From: JBKXSZ01 sp047017005
GTDB lineage: Bacteria; Bacillota; Clostridia; TANB77; CAG-508
Length of the DNA: 45,531 bases
Assembly: GCA_047017005.1 (NCBI GenBank)
Contig: JBKXSZ010000010.1
Location: 1-45,531 of the forward strand
Direction of reading: 5' to 3'
Shown here: piece by piece, positions 34,543-41,418 of the stretch
How the letters are laid out: every line of letters starts with the position of its first letter
How positions within the stretch are numbered: position 1 is the stretch's first letter
Program-made: the position numbers and the translations under genes
The notes under the pieces: model-generated
The model's database searches: none
Told to the model about the DNA's origin: nothing
The model's input: only the letters and a program-made list of their open reading frames with translations

Positions 34543-35784
34543 ATGGACTTAAGTAAACCACTAGCTTATCGTATGAGGCCAAAAAATTTAGAGGAGTATG
34601 TAGGACAAGAACATATTTTAGGAAAAGATAAAATCTTATATCGAACCATAAAAGCAGACCGCTTATCTAGCATCATTTTATGGGGACCACCGGGATGTGG
34701 GAAAACTTCACTTGCAAGAGTTATTAGTGAAACAACAAAATATAAATTCACAAGAATTAATGCAGTAACGGCGGGAATTGCAGATATTAAAAGAGCAATA
34801 GAAGAAGCACAAAATTTCATGCTAAACCCATCTGGAAAATGTATCTTATTTATTGATGAGATTCATCGTTTTAATAAATTACAACAAGATGCTTTGCTAC
34901 CATACGTAGAAAAGGGAACGGTTATTTTAATTGGAGCAACAACAGAAAATCCATATTTCGAAGTAAATAAAGCTTTAATCTCAAGGTCTATGGTATTTCA
35001 TTTAAAACCACTTACAATTGATAATATTTATCAAGTATTAAAAATGAGCTTAACAAGAGAAGATGGGTTAGGAGAATATAATATAAAGATTGAAGATGAT
35101 ACTTTACAAAAAATTGCAGAAGTAGCAAATGGAGATGTAAGAACGGCATTAAATGGATTAGAAGTAGCTGTTTTAACGACAGAAATGGATAAGGATGGAT
35201 ATATTCACATTACTCCAGAAATTGCAGCTGAAAGTGTACAAAGTAGAAAGGCTATTTTTGATAAAAAAGGAGATAGCCATTATGATAATATTAGTGCCTT
35301 TATCAAATCGATGCGAGGCAGTGACCCAGATGCTACTGTTTTTTACTTAGCAAGAGCAATTAATGGAGGAGAAGACCCAGTATTTCTAGCAAGAAGAATT
35401 GTAATAGCAGCGTCAGAAGACGTAGGAATGGCAAATCCGAACGCATTAGTAGTAGCGACTTCTGCTATGCAAGCTGTAACGATGGTTGGAATGCCAGAAG
35501 CAAGAATTATCTTATCAGAGGCAGCTATTTATGTAGCAACATCTAAAAAATCAAATTGCTCTTATTTAGCGATTAATAGAGCCTTAGAAGATGTTGAAAA
35601 TAAAGATACAGGAACGATACCAATGCATATTCGCAATGCTCCAGCAGAAGGAATGAGTAAAGAAGGATATGGTGTTGGATATAAATATCCACATGATTAT
35701 CCAAACCATCAAGTAGAACAACAATACTTACCAGATAAGATGTTAGGAACGAAGTACTATATAAAAGACGAAACAGTAGAGTAA
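34543..35784 (+). CDS. rarA: Replication-associated recombination protein A (AAA ATPase RarA/MgsA)
   Basis: 413 aa clamp-loader-like AAA ATPase acting at stalled forks. It opens PLAYRMRPKNLEEYVGQEHI. Walker A is GPPGCGKTS (residues 48-56), Walker B is ILFIDEIHRFNK, sensor 1 lies in LIGATTENPYFEVN, and the arginine-finger region is NKALISRS. The C-terminal tetramerisation region (SAFIKSMRGSDPDATVFYLAR, then AINRALEDVE) is complete. AAGGTGA five bases upstream supports ATG 34543 over the GTG at 34534. Co-transcribed with ruvA. Confidence 0.95.
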   Translation: MDLSKPLAYRMRPKNLEEYVGQEHILGKDKILYRTIKADRLSSIILWGPPGCGKTSLARVISETTKYKFTRINAVTAGIADIKRAIEEAQNFMLNPSGKCILFIDEIHRFNKLQQDALLPYVEKGTVILIGATTENPYFEVNKALISRSMVFHLKPLTIDNIYQVLKMSLTREDGLGEYNIKIEDDTLQKIAEVANGDVRTALNGLEVAVLTTEMDKDGYIHITPEIAAESVQSRKAIFDKKGDSHYDNISAFIKSMRGSDPDATVFYLARAINGGEDPVFLARRIVIAASEDVGMANPNALVVATSAMQAVTMVGMPEARIILSEAAIYVATSKKSNCSYLAINRALEDVENKDTGTIPMHIRNAPAEGMSKEGYGVGYKYPHDYPNHQVEQQYLPDKMLGTKYYIKDETVE

Positions 35785-35801
35785 GAAAAGGAAAATAAAA
35801 A

Positions 35802-35840
35802 ATACAAAAAATACTAGCTAAATTGCTAGTGTTTTTGTAT
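35802..35840. terminator. Terminator between rarA and the XRE gene
   Basis: ATACAAAAAATACTAGC (35802-35818) pairs with GCTAGTGTTTTTGTAT (35825-35840) with one bulge; A/T-rich flanks on both sides make it plausibly bidirectional. Confidence 0.65.
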
Positions 35841-35887
35841 AATACAACTTAACCTATTGGTTAAATTATGAACCCGAATAAATAACA

Positions 35888-36100
35888 TTATTCATCTTTG
35901 TCTGGAACATATTCCAAAAGATCAGAAATCTCACAGTTGAAAACTTTACAGATACTATTTAAATGCTTAATGTCAATTCGCTTAGTTTCTTCATAGTACA
36001 TATTGGAAATAGTAGCAGGGCGAATATTCGTAAGGTTAGACAAAGTCTTTTGGTTCATCTTATTTTTACCTAATAATTCTGACAACTTAATTCTAATCAT
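35888..36100 (-). CDS. Small XRE-family regulator (YozG/Cro-like HTH)
   Basis: 70 aa, essentially only the HTH: KLSELLGKNKMNQKTLSNLT then IRPATISNMYYEE and the trailing INxICKVFNCEISDLLEY helix pair. Such small Cro-like proteins usually act as dimeric repressors. A strong dyad (36119-36139) sits about 19-39 bp upstream of its ATG, ideal for self-repression, and the divergent gene at 36330 may be its partner target. Confidence 0.88.
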   Translation of the reverse strand: MIRIKLSELLGKNKMNQKTLSNLTNIRPATISNMYYEETKRIDIKHLNSICKVFNCEISDLLEYVPDKDE

Positions 36101-36118
36101 AAATTCAACCGTCCTTAA

Positions 36119-36139
36119 TTCGTCTTAGGGGAAGACGAA
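36119..36139. promoter_or_regulatory. Operator-like dyad TTCGTCTT-N5-AAGACGAA
   Basis: A perfect 8-5-8 inverted repeat (36119-36126, 36132-36139) just upstream of the small XRE gene. A half-site TTCGTCT recurs at 36236-36242 on the side of the divergent gene, and a looser copy (AAAGACATATCCGAA) lies near 36191. Confidence 0.65.
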
Positions 36140-36329
36140 AGAATGTCGTAAAATGTTTCTTATTGTAATATTCTATCATTTTATGATTTAAAAAGACATA
36201 TCCGAAATAAAATATAACGCTAAACGTAATAAAAATTCGTCTAGGAGTAAATTTTTTATTCGAAAAACCTTGTCAAAGAATACTAAAATATGGTATAAAT
36301 TGGAAGGCCATTTTGGGAAGGGAGGTAAT

Positions 36330-36584
36330 ATGAAATCTAATATAAAAAGTACAAAAAGGGAAATAATATTAAATAGAAATCGTACATGGAAACAAGAAAA
36401 TGAGGAGTATATAAGGCAATTACAATTTGTTTTAGATAGAATTGATAATATACCAGACCAGGATTTAAAGAAAAGTATTATCTATGAAACATTAAAATGT
36501 GATGAGATTTTAACAAAAATTTCAGAAAAGCTATTTCAAGATTATTATTTAAAAGGATATAAAGAAGCAAAATCAAAAATTTAA
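36330..36584 (+). CDS. Small helical protein of unknown function, divergent from XRE regulator
   Basis: 84 aa. Charged and predicted helical throughout (REIILNRNRTWKQENEEYIR, QLQFVLDRIDNIPDQDLKKS, CDEILTKISEKLFQDYYLKG, YKEAKSK). Not recognised. The ATG at 36330 follows GGGAGGTAAT; an upstream in-frame GTG/TTG-type extension to 36270 has no ribosome site. It is divergent from the small XRE regulator with shared operator-like sites between them, so the two may form a regulator-target or antitoxin-like pair; that is speculation. Confidence 0.62.
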   Translation: MKSNIKSTKREIILNRNRTWKQENEEYIRQLQFVLDRIDNIPDQDLKKSIIYETLKCDEILTKISEKLFQDYYLKGYKEAKSKI

Positions 36585-36662
36585 AATAGAAAAAAATTAA
36601 GAAAAAATTTGAAGAAAAGAAAACAAAAGAATAAAAACAAAAAAATATGGCAAAATAAAACT

Positions 36663-37010
36663 ATGATGAAGAAAATAGTGATTGGAATAATAGCTGGTTT
36701 TATCAGTGGGCTTTTTGCATCAGGAGGAGGAATGATATTAGTTCCCGCTTTTCTCTATTTTTTAAAATTAGAAGATAAAAAAGCAAGAGCAACCTCTGTT
36801 TTTTGCATCTTACCCATGGTAATTACAAGTAGTATTTTCTATTTCAAAAACCAATATTTAAACTGGGACATAGGAATAAAATGCGCAATTGGGGGAATTA
36901 TAGGTGGAATCTTAGGAGCAAAATTACTCAATAAGGTAAAACCTAAATATATGAAGCTTGCATTTACTGTATTTTTAATCTATGTTTCTGTCAGAATGAT
37001 TTTCTTTTAG
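36663..37010 (+). CDS. TauE/SafE (TSUP) transporter, first half-size protein
   Basis: 115 aa from ATG 36663, about four membrane helices. It carries the N-terminal-type TSUP repeat: GIIAGFISGLFASGGGMILVPAF, then KLEDKKARATSVFCILPM. TSUP proteins move sulfite, sulfoacetate or related anions and normally have two such halves in one chain; here the second half is encoded separately 15 bp downstream. A basic N-terminal extension from a TTG at 36609 is possible; neither start has a good ribosome site. Confidence 0.8.
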   Translation: MMKKIVIGIIAGFISGLFASGGGMILVPAFLYFLKLEDKKARATSVFCILPMVITSSIFYFKNQYLNWDIGIKCAIGGIIGGILGAKLLNKVKPKYMKLAFTVFLIYVSVRMIFF

Positions 37011-37025
37011 AAAAGGAGAAAGACA

Positions 37026-37403
37026 ATGGTAGAAATACTAATAGGACTTATTTCCGGAATTATAAGCGGAACAGGAATGGGAGGAGGTACAATATTAATA
37101 CTACTTCTCTCTTTTTTTATGGGAATTGACCAACATATTGCACAAGGCACGAACTTGATTTTCTTTATACCTACATCGATAGCTGCTGTTATTATTAGTT
37201 TAAGACATAAAAATATTGATTTAAAAGTAGGATGGATAGTAGGAGGATTTGGCATTATAGGAGCTATGTTAGGAGCAATTGTAAGTAGTAAAATAAATTC
37301 CTATCATTTACGAAAATATTTTGGAATTTTCTTGGCAATTATTGCCATTCATGAGATTTTTTCTTGGATAAGAGAGTATAGAAAAAGTAAGAAAAAGACA
37401 TAA
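37026..37403 (+). CDS. TauE/SafE (TSUP) transporter, second half-size protein
   Basis: 125 aa, four helices. It repeats the TSUP motif: GLISGIISGTGMGGGTILILLL and DQHIAQGTNLIFFIPTS, then VGWIVGGFGIIGAMLGAIVSS. With the preceding gene it would make an eight-helix heterodimeric carrier. AAAGGAG lies 7 bases before the ATG, and a short basic C-terminus (REYRKSKKKT) faces the cytoplasm. Split TSUP pairs like this are known in Clostridia. Confidence 0.82.
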   Translation: MVEILIGLISGIISGTGMGGGTILILLLSFFMGIDQHIAQGTNLIFFIPTSIAAVIISLRHKNIDLKVGWIVGGFGIIGAMLGAIVSSKINSYHLRKYFGIFLAIIAIHEIFSWIREYRKSKKKT

Positions 37404-37435
37404 TAAAAGTAAATACAAATAAAAGGAGGAAGATG

Positions 37436-37585
37436 ATGAATATGAAGTTTATGAGAGGTATGATTCTCGGAACAATAGCAACCGCTGGAATTATCATGCT
37501 ATATCAAGATAATAACAAAATGATGAATAAAAGAAAGATGATGAAAAAAGGAAAACAATTTGCTAAAAAAATGGGAATTATTTAA
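37436..37585 (+). CDS. 49-residue membrane miniprotein
   Basis: Too short for the usual ORF cut-off but well supported: AGGAGG (37424-37429) six bases before the ATG at 37436, a single hydrophobic segment MRGMILGTIATAGIIMLY, and a Met/Lys-rich basic tail (MMNKRKMMKKGKQ) ending KKMGII. It resembles the short YtxH-like or DUF3918-type clostridial membrane peptides, function unknown. It follows the split TSUP genes by 32 bp and may be in their operon. A terminator ends the unit. Confidence 0.68.
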   Translation: MNMKFMRGMILGTIATAGIIMLYQDNNKMMNKRKMMKKGKQFAKKMGII

Positions 37586-37621
37586 TAGAAAAAAATAGAA
37601 TAGGAAAAAATAAAGAAAAAA

Positions 37622-37646
37622 GAAAGCAGGAATTTTCCTGCTTTTT
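37622..37646. terminator. Terminator between convergent genes
   Basis: AAAGCAGGAA (37623-37632) pairs with TTCCTGCTTT (37635-37644), followed by T. Confidence 0.8.
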
Positions 37647-37667
37647 CTGCTTTATTTGACTAATACA

Positions 37668-38102
37668 TTATTCTTTGCAATCATCACAACAATTATCGTC
37701 GCGATCATGACCTAGATAGCAATCACAATCTAAATCTACTCCTTTTAGACAGGTCTTGCGACATGGGTCACATTTAGCACATACTTTACAATGCTTAACA
37801 TCATTTACCCAGATATCAATTGCATAGAATCTATTAGGGCAAAGAGGTCCAAATACAAATTCGCCATTGCAATCGGTAAAGGTATGAGATACAGGTTTTC
37901 TATCTTCTTTTCCATGTTCACAATCGATTTCGATAAGTTTTACAACAGCATCTTTTACTGGTTCGCCATAGCAATCTCTAATAATACCATAAATAACGTT
38001 ACGATTATCTTCTGGAAGGGTAATATCTAAATCAAATTGCTTTCCAGAAGCAATTGATCCATCTACCTCTACTACAGGGCATATATTTTTCTCATATTCC
38101 AT
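37668..38102 (-). CDS. Carboxypeptidase-regulatory-like (Ig-like) domain protein with Cys/Asp-rich tail
   Basis: 144 aa. The core looks like a carboxypeptidase-regulatory/transthyretin-like beta-sandwich: VIYGIIRDCYGEPVKDAVVKLIEID, then VSHTFTDCNGEFVFGPLCP and YAIDIWVND, split here to stay short. About 17 cysteines lie mostly in the C-terminal third (CKVCAKCDPCRKTC, DLDCDCYLGH, NCCDDCKE). There is no signal peptide. Cys-rich small proteins of this kind are found in clostridial spore coats, but that assignment is inference; metal binding by the tail is also plausible. AAAGGATG precedes the ATG. Confidence 0.72.
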   Translation of the reverse strand: MEYEKNICPVVEVDGSIASGKQFDLDITLPEDNRNVIYGIIRDCYGEPVKDAVVKLIEIDCEHGKEDRKPVSHTFTDCNGEFVFGPLCPNRFYAIDIWVNDVKHCKVCAKCDPCRKTCLKGVDLDCDCYLGHDRDDNCCDDCKE

Positions 38103-38278
38103 AGTGATTCATCCTTTCTTCAAAATATATTAAGCATTACGCTTAGTATATTTTATGTTAAATAAAGCAAAATGTGTGTAAACAAGGTGGAAAAAGCAAA
38201 GAAGAATATGAAAAAAGATAGGAGAAAAAAAGAAAATAGTGTATAATAGAAAAGATTATAATAGAGGTGAAGAAAAGA

Positions 38279-39106
38279 ATGGACACAAGACCAATTGGAA
38301 TTTTTGACTCTGGAGTAGGTGGCACTACGGTATTTAATGAAATTATAAGAAAAATGCCAAATGAAAATACAATATACATTGGAGATACGAAACATTTCCC
38401 ATATGGAGATAAAGATAAAGAGGAAGTATTACAATATGCAAAACAAATAACAGATTTCCTAATAGCGAAAAATGTAAAAGCAATTATAATTGCTTGCAAT
38501 ACGGCAACAAGTTATGCAGCAGAATATCTAAGAAAGCAATATAACATTCCAATTATAGGGACGATACTACCAACTATGGAATATATAAAAAAAGAAGAAA
38601 AGCTAAAAAAGGTAGGAGTTATTGCAACAGAAGGAACCATAAAAAAAAATGCTTGGAAGGAAGCTATACAAAAAACGTGTGATAGAAAAATAGAAGTCCT
38701 AAATAAAGCTTGTCCTTTATTTGCTACTGTTGTAGAAAATGGGGATGTACATAATGAAAAAACAAAACAAATTATTCGAAGCTACATGGAAATTTTTAAA
38801 AAAAATAAAATTGATGGACTTATTTTAGGATGTACACATTATCCTGCTTATGAGGAACTACTAAAAGACGAATTAGGTTATCCAATAACGATTATTAACC
38901 CAGCTTCTAAGATTAGTAATACACTTTATGAAACCTTAAAGAAGAAAAATTTACTAAATGAAGGGAAAGATACATTTCATGATTGCTATATCACCGATAT
39001 GACGAAAAAAGAAAAGTTTGCAGAAGTAGCCAATCAACTATTAAACTGCCAAATTGAATTAAAGGTAGAAGAAATTAAAGAGATGAAAGTAGAAGAAGAA
39101 AAGTAG
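38279..39106 (+). CDS. murI: Glutamate racemase
   Basis: Interconverts L- and D-glutamate for peptidoglycan. 275 aa with both catalytic cysteines: Cys73 in IIACNTATS and Cys185 in ILGCTHYP. The opening PIGIFDSGVGGTTVFNEI and IYIGDTKHFPYG are typical. AGAGGTGA at 38263-38270 lies 8 nt before the ATG at 38279; the GTG at 38267 is inside that ribosome site. A Lys/Glu-rich tail (LKVEEIKEMKVEEEK) ends the protein. Confidence 0.95.
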   Translation: MDTRPIGIFDSGVGGTTVFNEIIRKMPNENTIYIGDTKHFPYGDKDKEEVLQYAKQITDFLIAKNVKAIIIACNTATSYAAEYLRKQYNIPIIGTILPTMEYIKKEEKLKKVGVIATEGTIKKNAWKEAIQKTCDRKIEVLNKACPLFATVVENGDVHNEKTKQIIRSYMEIFKKNKIDGLILGCTHYPAYEELLKDELGYPITIINPASKISNTLYETLKKKNLLNEGKDTFHDCYITDMTKKEKFAEVANQLLNCQIELKVEEIKEMKVEEEK

Positions 39107-39187
39107 AAAACAGCCATAAATAAAGAATAGATAAAAAAGAGAAAAACAAAACGATAAAGATACCCAAGAGAAAAAGGAGGTAATAAG

Positions 39188-39971
39188 ATGAACAACAATA
39201 TGTTATTTGGAATTTTAATTCCTTTTTTAGGAACAACACTAGGAGCTGCAATGGTATTTTTCTTTCGAAAAGAAATAAAACCAAAAGTACAAAAAATCTT
39301 TCTAGGATTTGCATCAGGAGTTATGATTGCAGCATCTGTTTGGTCTTTGTTAATTCCTGCTATGGATATGACAGAAGGAGGAAAAGCAGTACAATGGATT
39401 CCAGCAACAGTAGGTTTTCTATTAGGAATGGTATTTCTATTAATCTTAGATAGTCTCATCCCACACTTACATTTAGATACTAAAAAACCAGAGGGAGTTA
39501 AATCGAAATTAAGAAGAACAACTATGTTAATTTTAGCAGTTACTCTTCATAATATACCAGAAGGAATGGCAGTGGGAGTAGTATTTGCAGGAGTTTTAGT
39601 AGGAAATACAGGAATTAGTATAGCGGGAGCTATTACGTTAGCCATCCGGAATTGCAATACAGAATTTTCCAGAAGGAGCAATTATTTCTTTACCACTAAA
39701 AAGTGAAGGAATGTTTAGATGGAAAGCATTTATATATGGTTCTTTATCTGGAATTGTAGAACCAATAGCAGCCATTATTACCATTCTATTAACAAGCTTT
39801 GTAGTACCAATTCTTCCTTATCTTTTATCTTTTGCAGCAGGAGCTATGATATATGTTGTTGTAGAAGAATTAATTCCAGAATCTCAGGCTGGAGAACATT
39901 CGAATATTGGAACCATGGGTGTAGCACTAGGATTTATCGTCATGATGATATTAGATGTAGCGTTAGGTTAA
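39188..39971 (+). pseudogene. ZIP family zinc transporter (ZupT-like), frameshifted in the TM5 metal motif
   Basis: With one base removed this is a 260-aa ZIP transporter with eight helices. The TM4 metal motif LHNIPEGMAVG is intact. The TM5 motif must read AIGIAIQNFPEGAIIS; the text has ATC-CGG-AAT, and deleting C39647 (or C39646) gives ATC-GGA-ATT and restores the frame to the TAA at 39969. Uptake of Zn2+ or related divalent metals is the family role. The gene follows murI with AAAGGAGGT before the ATG. The terminator overlaps its last codons. As written only a truncated product would be made. Confidence 0.88.
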
Positions 39972-39988
39972 ACCTAATGCTATTTTTT
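39958..39988 (+). terminator. Terminator overlapping the end of the ZIP gene
   Basis: TAGCGTTAGGTT (39958-39969) pairs with AACCTAATGCTA (39971-39982) with one G-U pair, then T6. Confidence 0.8.
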
Positions 39989-40052
39989 GTAACAAAAATG
40001 TAATATAAAATTTGTAACAAAAAGTAAAAAAAGATACATTTTGGGATATAAT
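39986..40052 (+). promoter_or_regulatory. V-ATPase operon control region: two TTTGT-A-ACAAA dyads and a -10
   Basis: Two identical palindromes TTTGT-A-ACAAA at 39986-39996 and 40011-40021, start-to-start 25 bp, precede a TATAAT at 40047-40052 that lacks a recognisable -35. This layout suggests a promoter that depends on a protein bound at the two sites. The first dyad overlaps the T-run of the ZIP terminator. Confidence 0.5.
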
Positions 40053-40087
40053 AAAAAGAAAAAAGAAACCATAAAGGAGGAAATCCT

Positions 40088-40414
40088 ATGGAAGAAATAT
40101 TAAATCAGTTATTAACAATAGATGACACTGCAAAAGGTATGATTTTTAATATAGAAAAGCGTAATGAAAATATAGAAAACGAAATTGAAAAAGAAATAAC
40201 AAAACAACAGAAAAAGATAGTAAAACAGAAACAAGAGCAGATTGAAACAAGAAAAAAAGAATTAGAGGAAAACTTAGAAACAAGAAAGATAGAGATAACA
40301 AAAGAGGAACAAGAAAAAATAATAGGATTAGAGAAAATCTATACAAAAAAGAAAGAGCAATATTTAGAGGAAATGTACCAGAACATTGCTGGTAGGAAGG
40401 TGAAAGAATGCTGA
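40088..40414 (+). CDS. V-type ATPase peripheral stalk subunit (H/G type, NtpF/AhaH-like)
   Basis: 108 aa, almost all charged coiled coil after a short start (residues about 20-100, rich in KQE), which is the structure of the A/V-ATPase G/H stalk subunit. It should pair with subunit E as the peripheral stalk. First gene of the operon with AAAGGAGG before the ATG. Its end overlaps subunit C by 7 bases (ATGCTGA). The sequence is low-complexity, so the name rests mainly on position and length. Confidence 0.82.
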   Translation: MEEILNQLLTIDDTAKGMIFNIEKRNENIENEIEKEITKQQKKIVKQKQEQIETRKKELEENLETRKIEITKEEQEKIIGLEKIYTKKKEQYLEEMYQNIAGRKVKEC

Positions 40415-41406
40415 CAATAAACCCAAGTTATAGTGCTATGAGTGCAAAATTAAAAGGAATGTATGCAAAACAAATGTCACAAGAAGAAAAAGAGGATATT
40501 ATTTCTCAAAATTCTTTACAAGAAGTAACCTTTATCTTAAAACAAAAATATCCAATGTTAGGAAATATCGAGAAGGCAAAAAGAAGAGAATTAGAAGAAA
40601 AGATAGACAGCATTTTAATTCTAGATATCGAGAAAATTCGTAAGATAATTCCAGAATCCGATAAAATAATATTAAATCTATATATTGAAAAGTATATGTT
40701 AAAAGGAATTAAAATTGTATTTCGAGATTTAATAGGAAGTATCCAATTAGAAAATAGTGGACAAGTAGTAGAAAAGTTTGAATCTTTATTTCCAACCTTA
40801 AAGGGAATTAGTAAAATAAAAGATATAGAAGAATTGATAAATTTAATAGATAAAACAGAATACGGATATGTCTTAGAAAAGTATTTCGAGAAAGGAAATC
40901 TAAATGAAAATATTTTCTTTATTGAAATGGAATGGGACAAAATATATTTTCAAAGATTAGAACAAATTAGTAAGAAAAATAAAGCATTAAAAGAACTATT
41001 TGGAAGACAAAGGGATGTATTAGACATTTTATGGATTTATCGTATGGCAAACTTTTATGGCTTTTCACAAGAAGAGATAAAACAGTGGATATTACCAAGA
41101 TATTTGCTAACAGAAAAGCAAATCGATACATTGATACAAGTACAAAATGAAGAAGAAATAAAGGAAATATTACAAGATACAAAATACAAAGATATTTTAA
41201 CAAAAGAAAAGGAGATGGAATCCTCAATTAGTAACTATTTGTATCGATTATATAAAAAATATTTTTATACACAAAGCTATAACATAACAAGTGTGATTGC
41301 TTATCTAGGAATGCGAGAGCTAGAAATTCGAGATTTTATTACTATTTTAGAAGGAATACGATACCAAATAGGAAAGGCAGAAATACAAAAGAAAACAATT
41401 ACTTAG
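40408..41406 (+). CDS. V-type ATP synthase subunit C
   Basis: 332 aa, the funnel-shaped subunit (V0 d-like) linking the central rotor to the membrane ring. It is alpha-helical with internally repeated Y-x-L/F-type segments: YSAMSAKLKGMYAKQMS, LNLYIEKYMLKGIKIVFRD, VLDILWIYRMANFYGFS and TSVIAYLGMRELEIRDFITI. The last resembles the family's C-terminal LREIEIxNIxxIxEG block, ending LEGIRYQIG. Coupled by overlap to the H/G gene and followed closely by subunit I. Confidence 0.92.
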   Translation: MLTINPSYSAMSAKLKGMYAKQMSQEEKEDIISQNSLQEVTFILKQKYPMLGNIEKAKRRELEEKIDSILILDIEKIRKIIPESDKIILNLYIEKYMLKGIKIVFRDLIGSIQLENSGQVVEKFESLFPTLKGISKIKDIEELINLIDKTEYGYVLEKYFEKGNLNENIFFIEMEWDKIYFQRLEQISKKNKALKELFGRQRDVLDILWIYRMANFYGFSQEEIKQWILPRYLLTEKQIDTLIQVQNEEEIKEILQDTKYKDILTKEKEMESSISNYLYRLYKKYFYTQSYNITSVIAYLGMRELEIRDFITILEGIRYQIGKAEIQKKTIT

Positions 41407-41418
41407 GAGGTGAAAAAA

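Noticed and set aside
2812..39647. Treating every CGG codon as a +1 frameshift signal.
   Set aside because: CGG is read in frame as Arg in several intact genes (for example 6155, 6745, 41738), so context or artefact must be involved; kept only as one hypothesis in the main finding.
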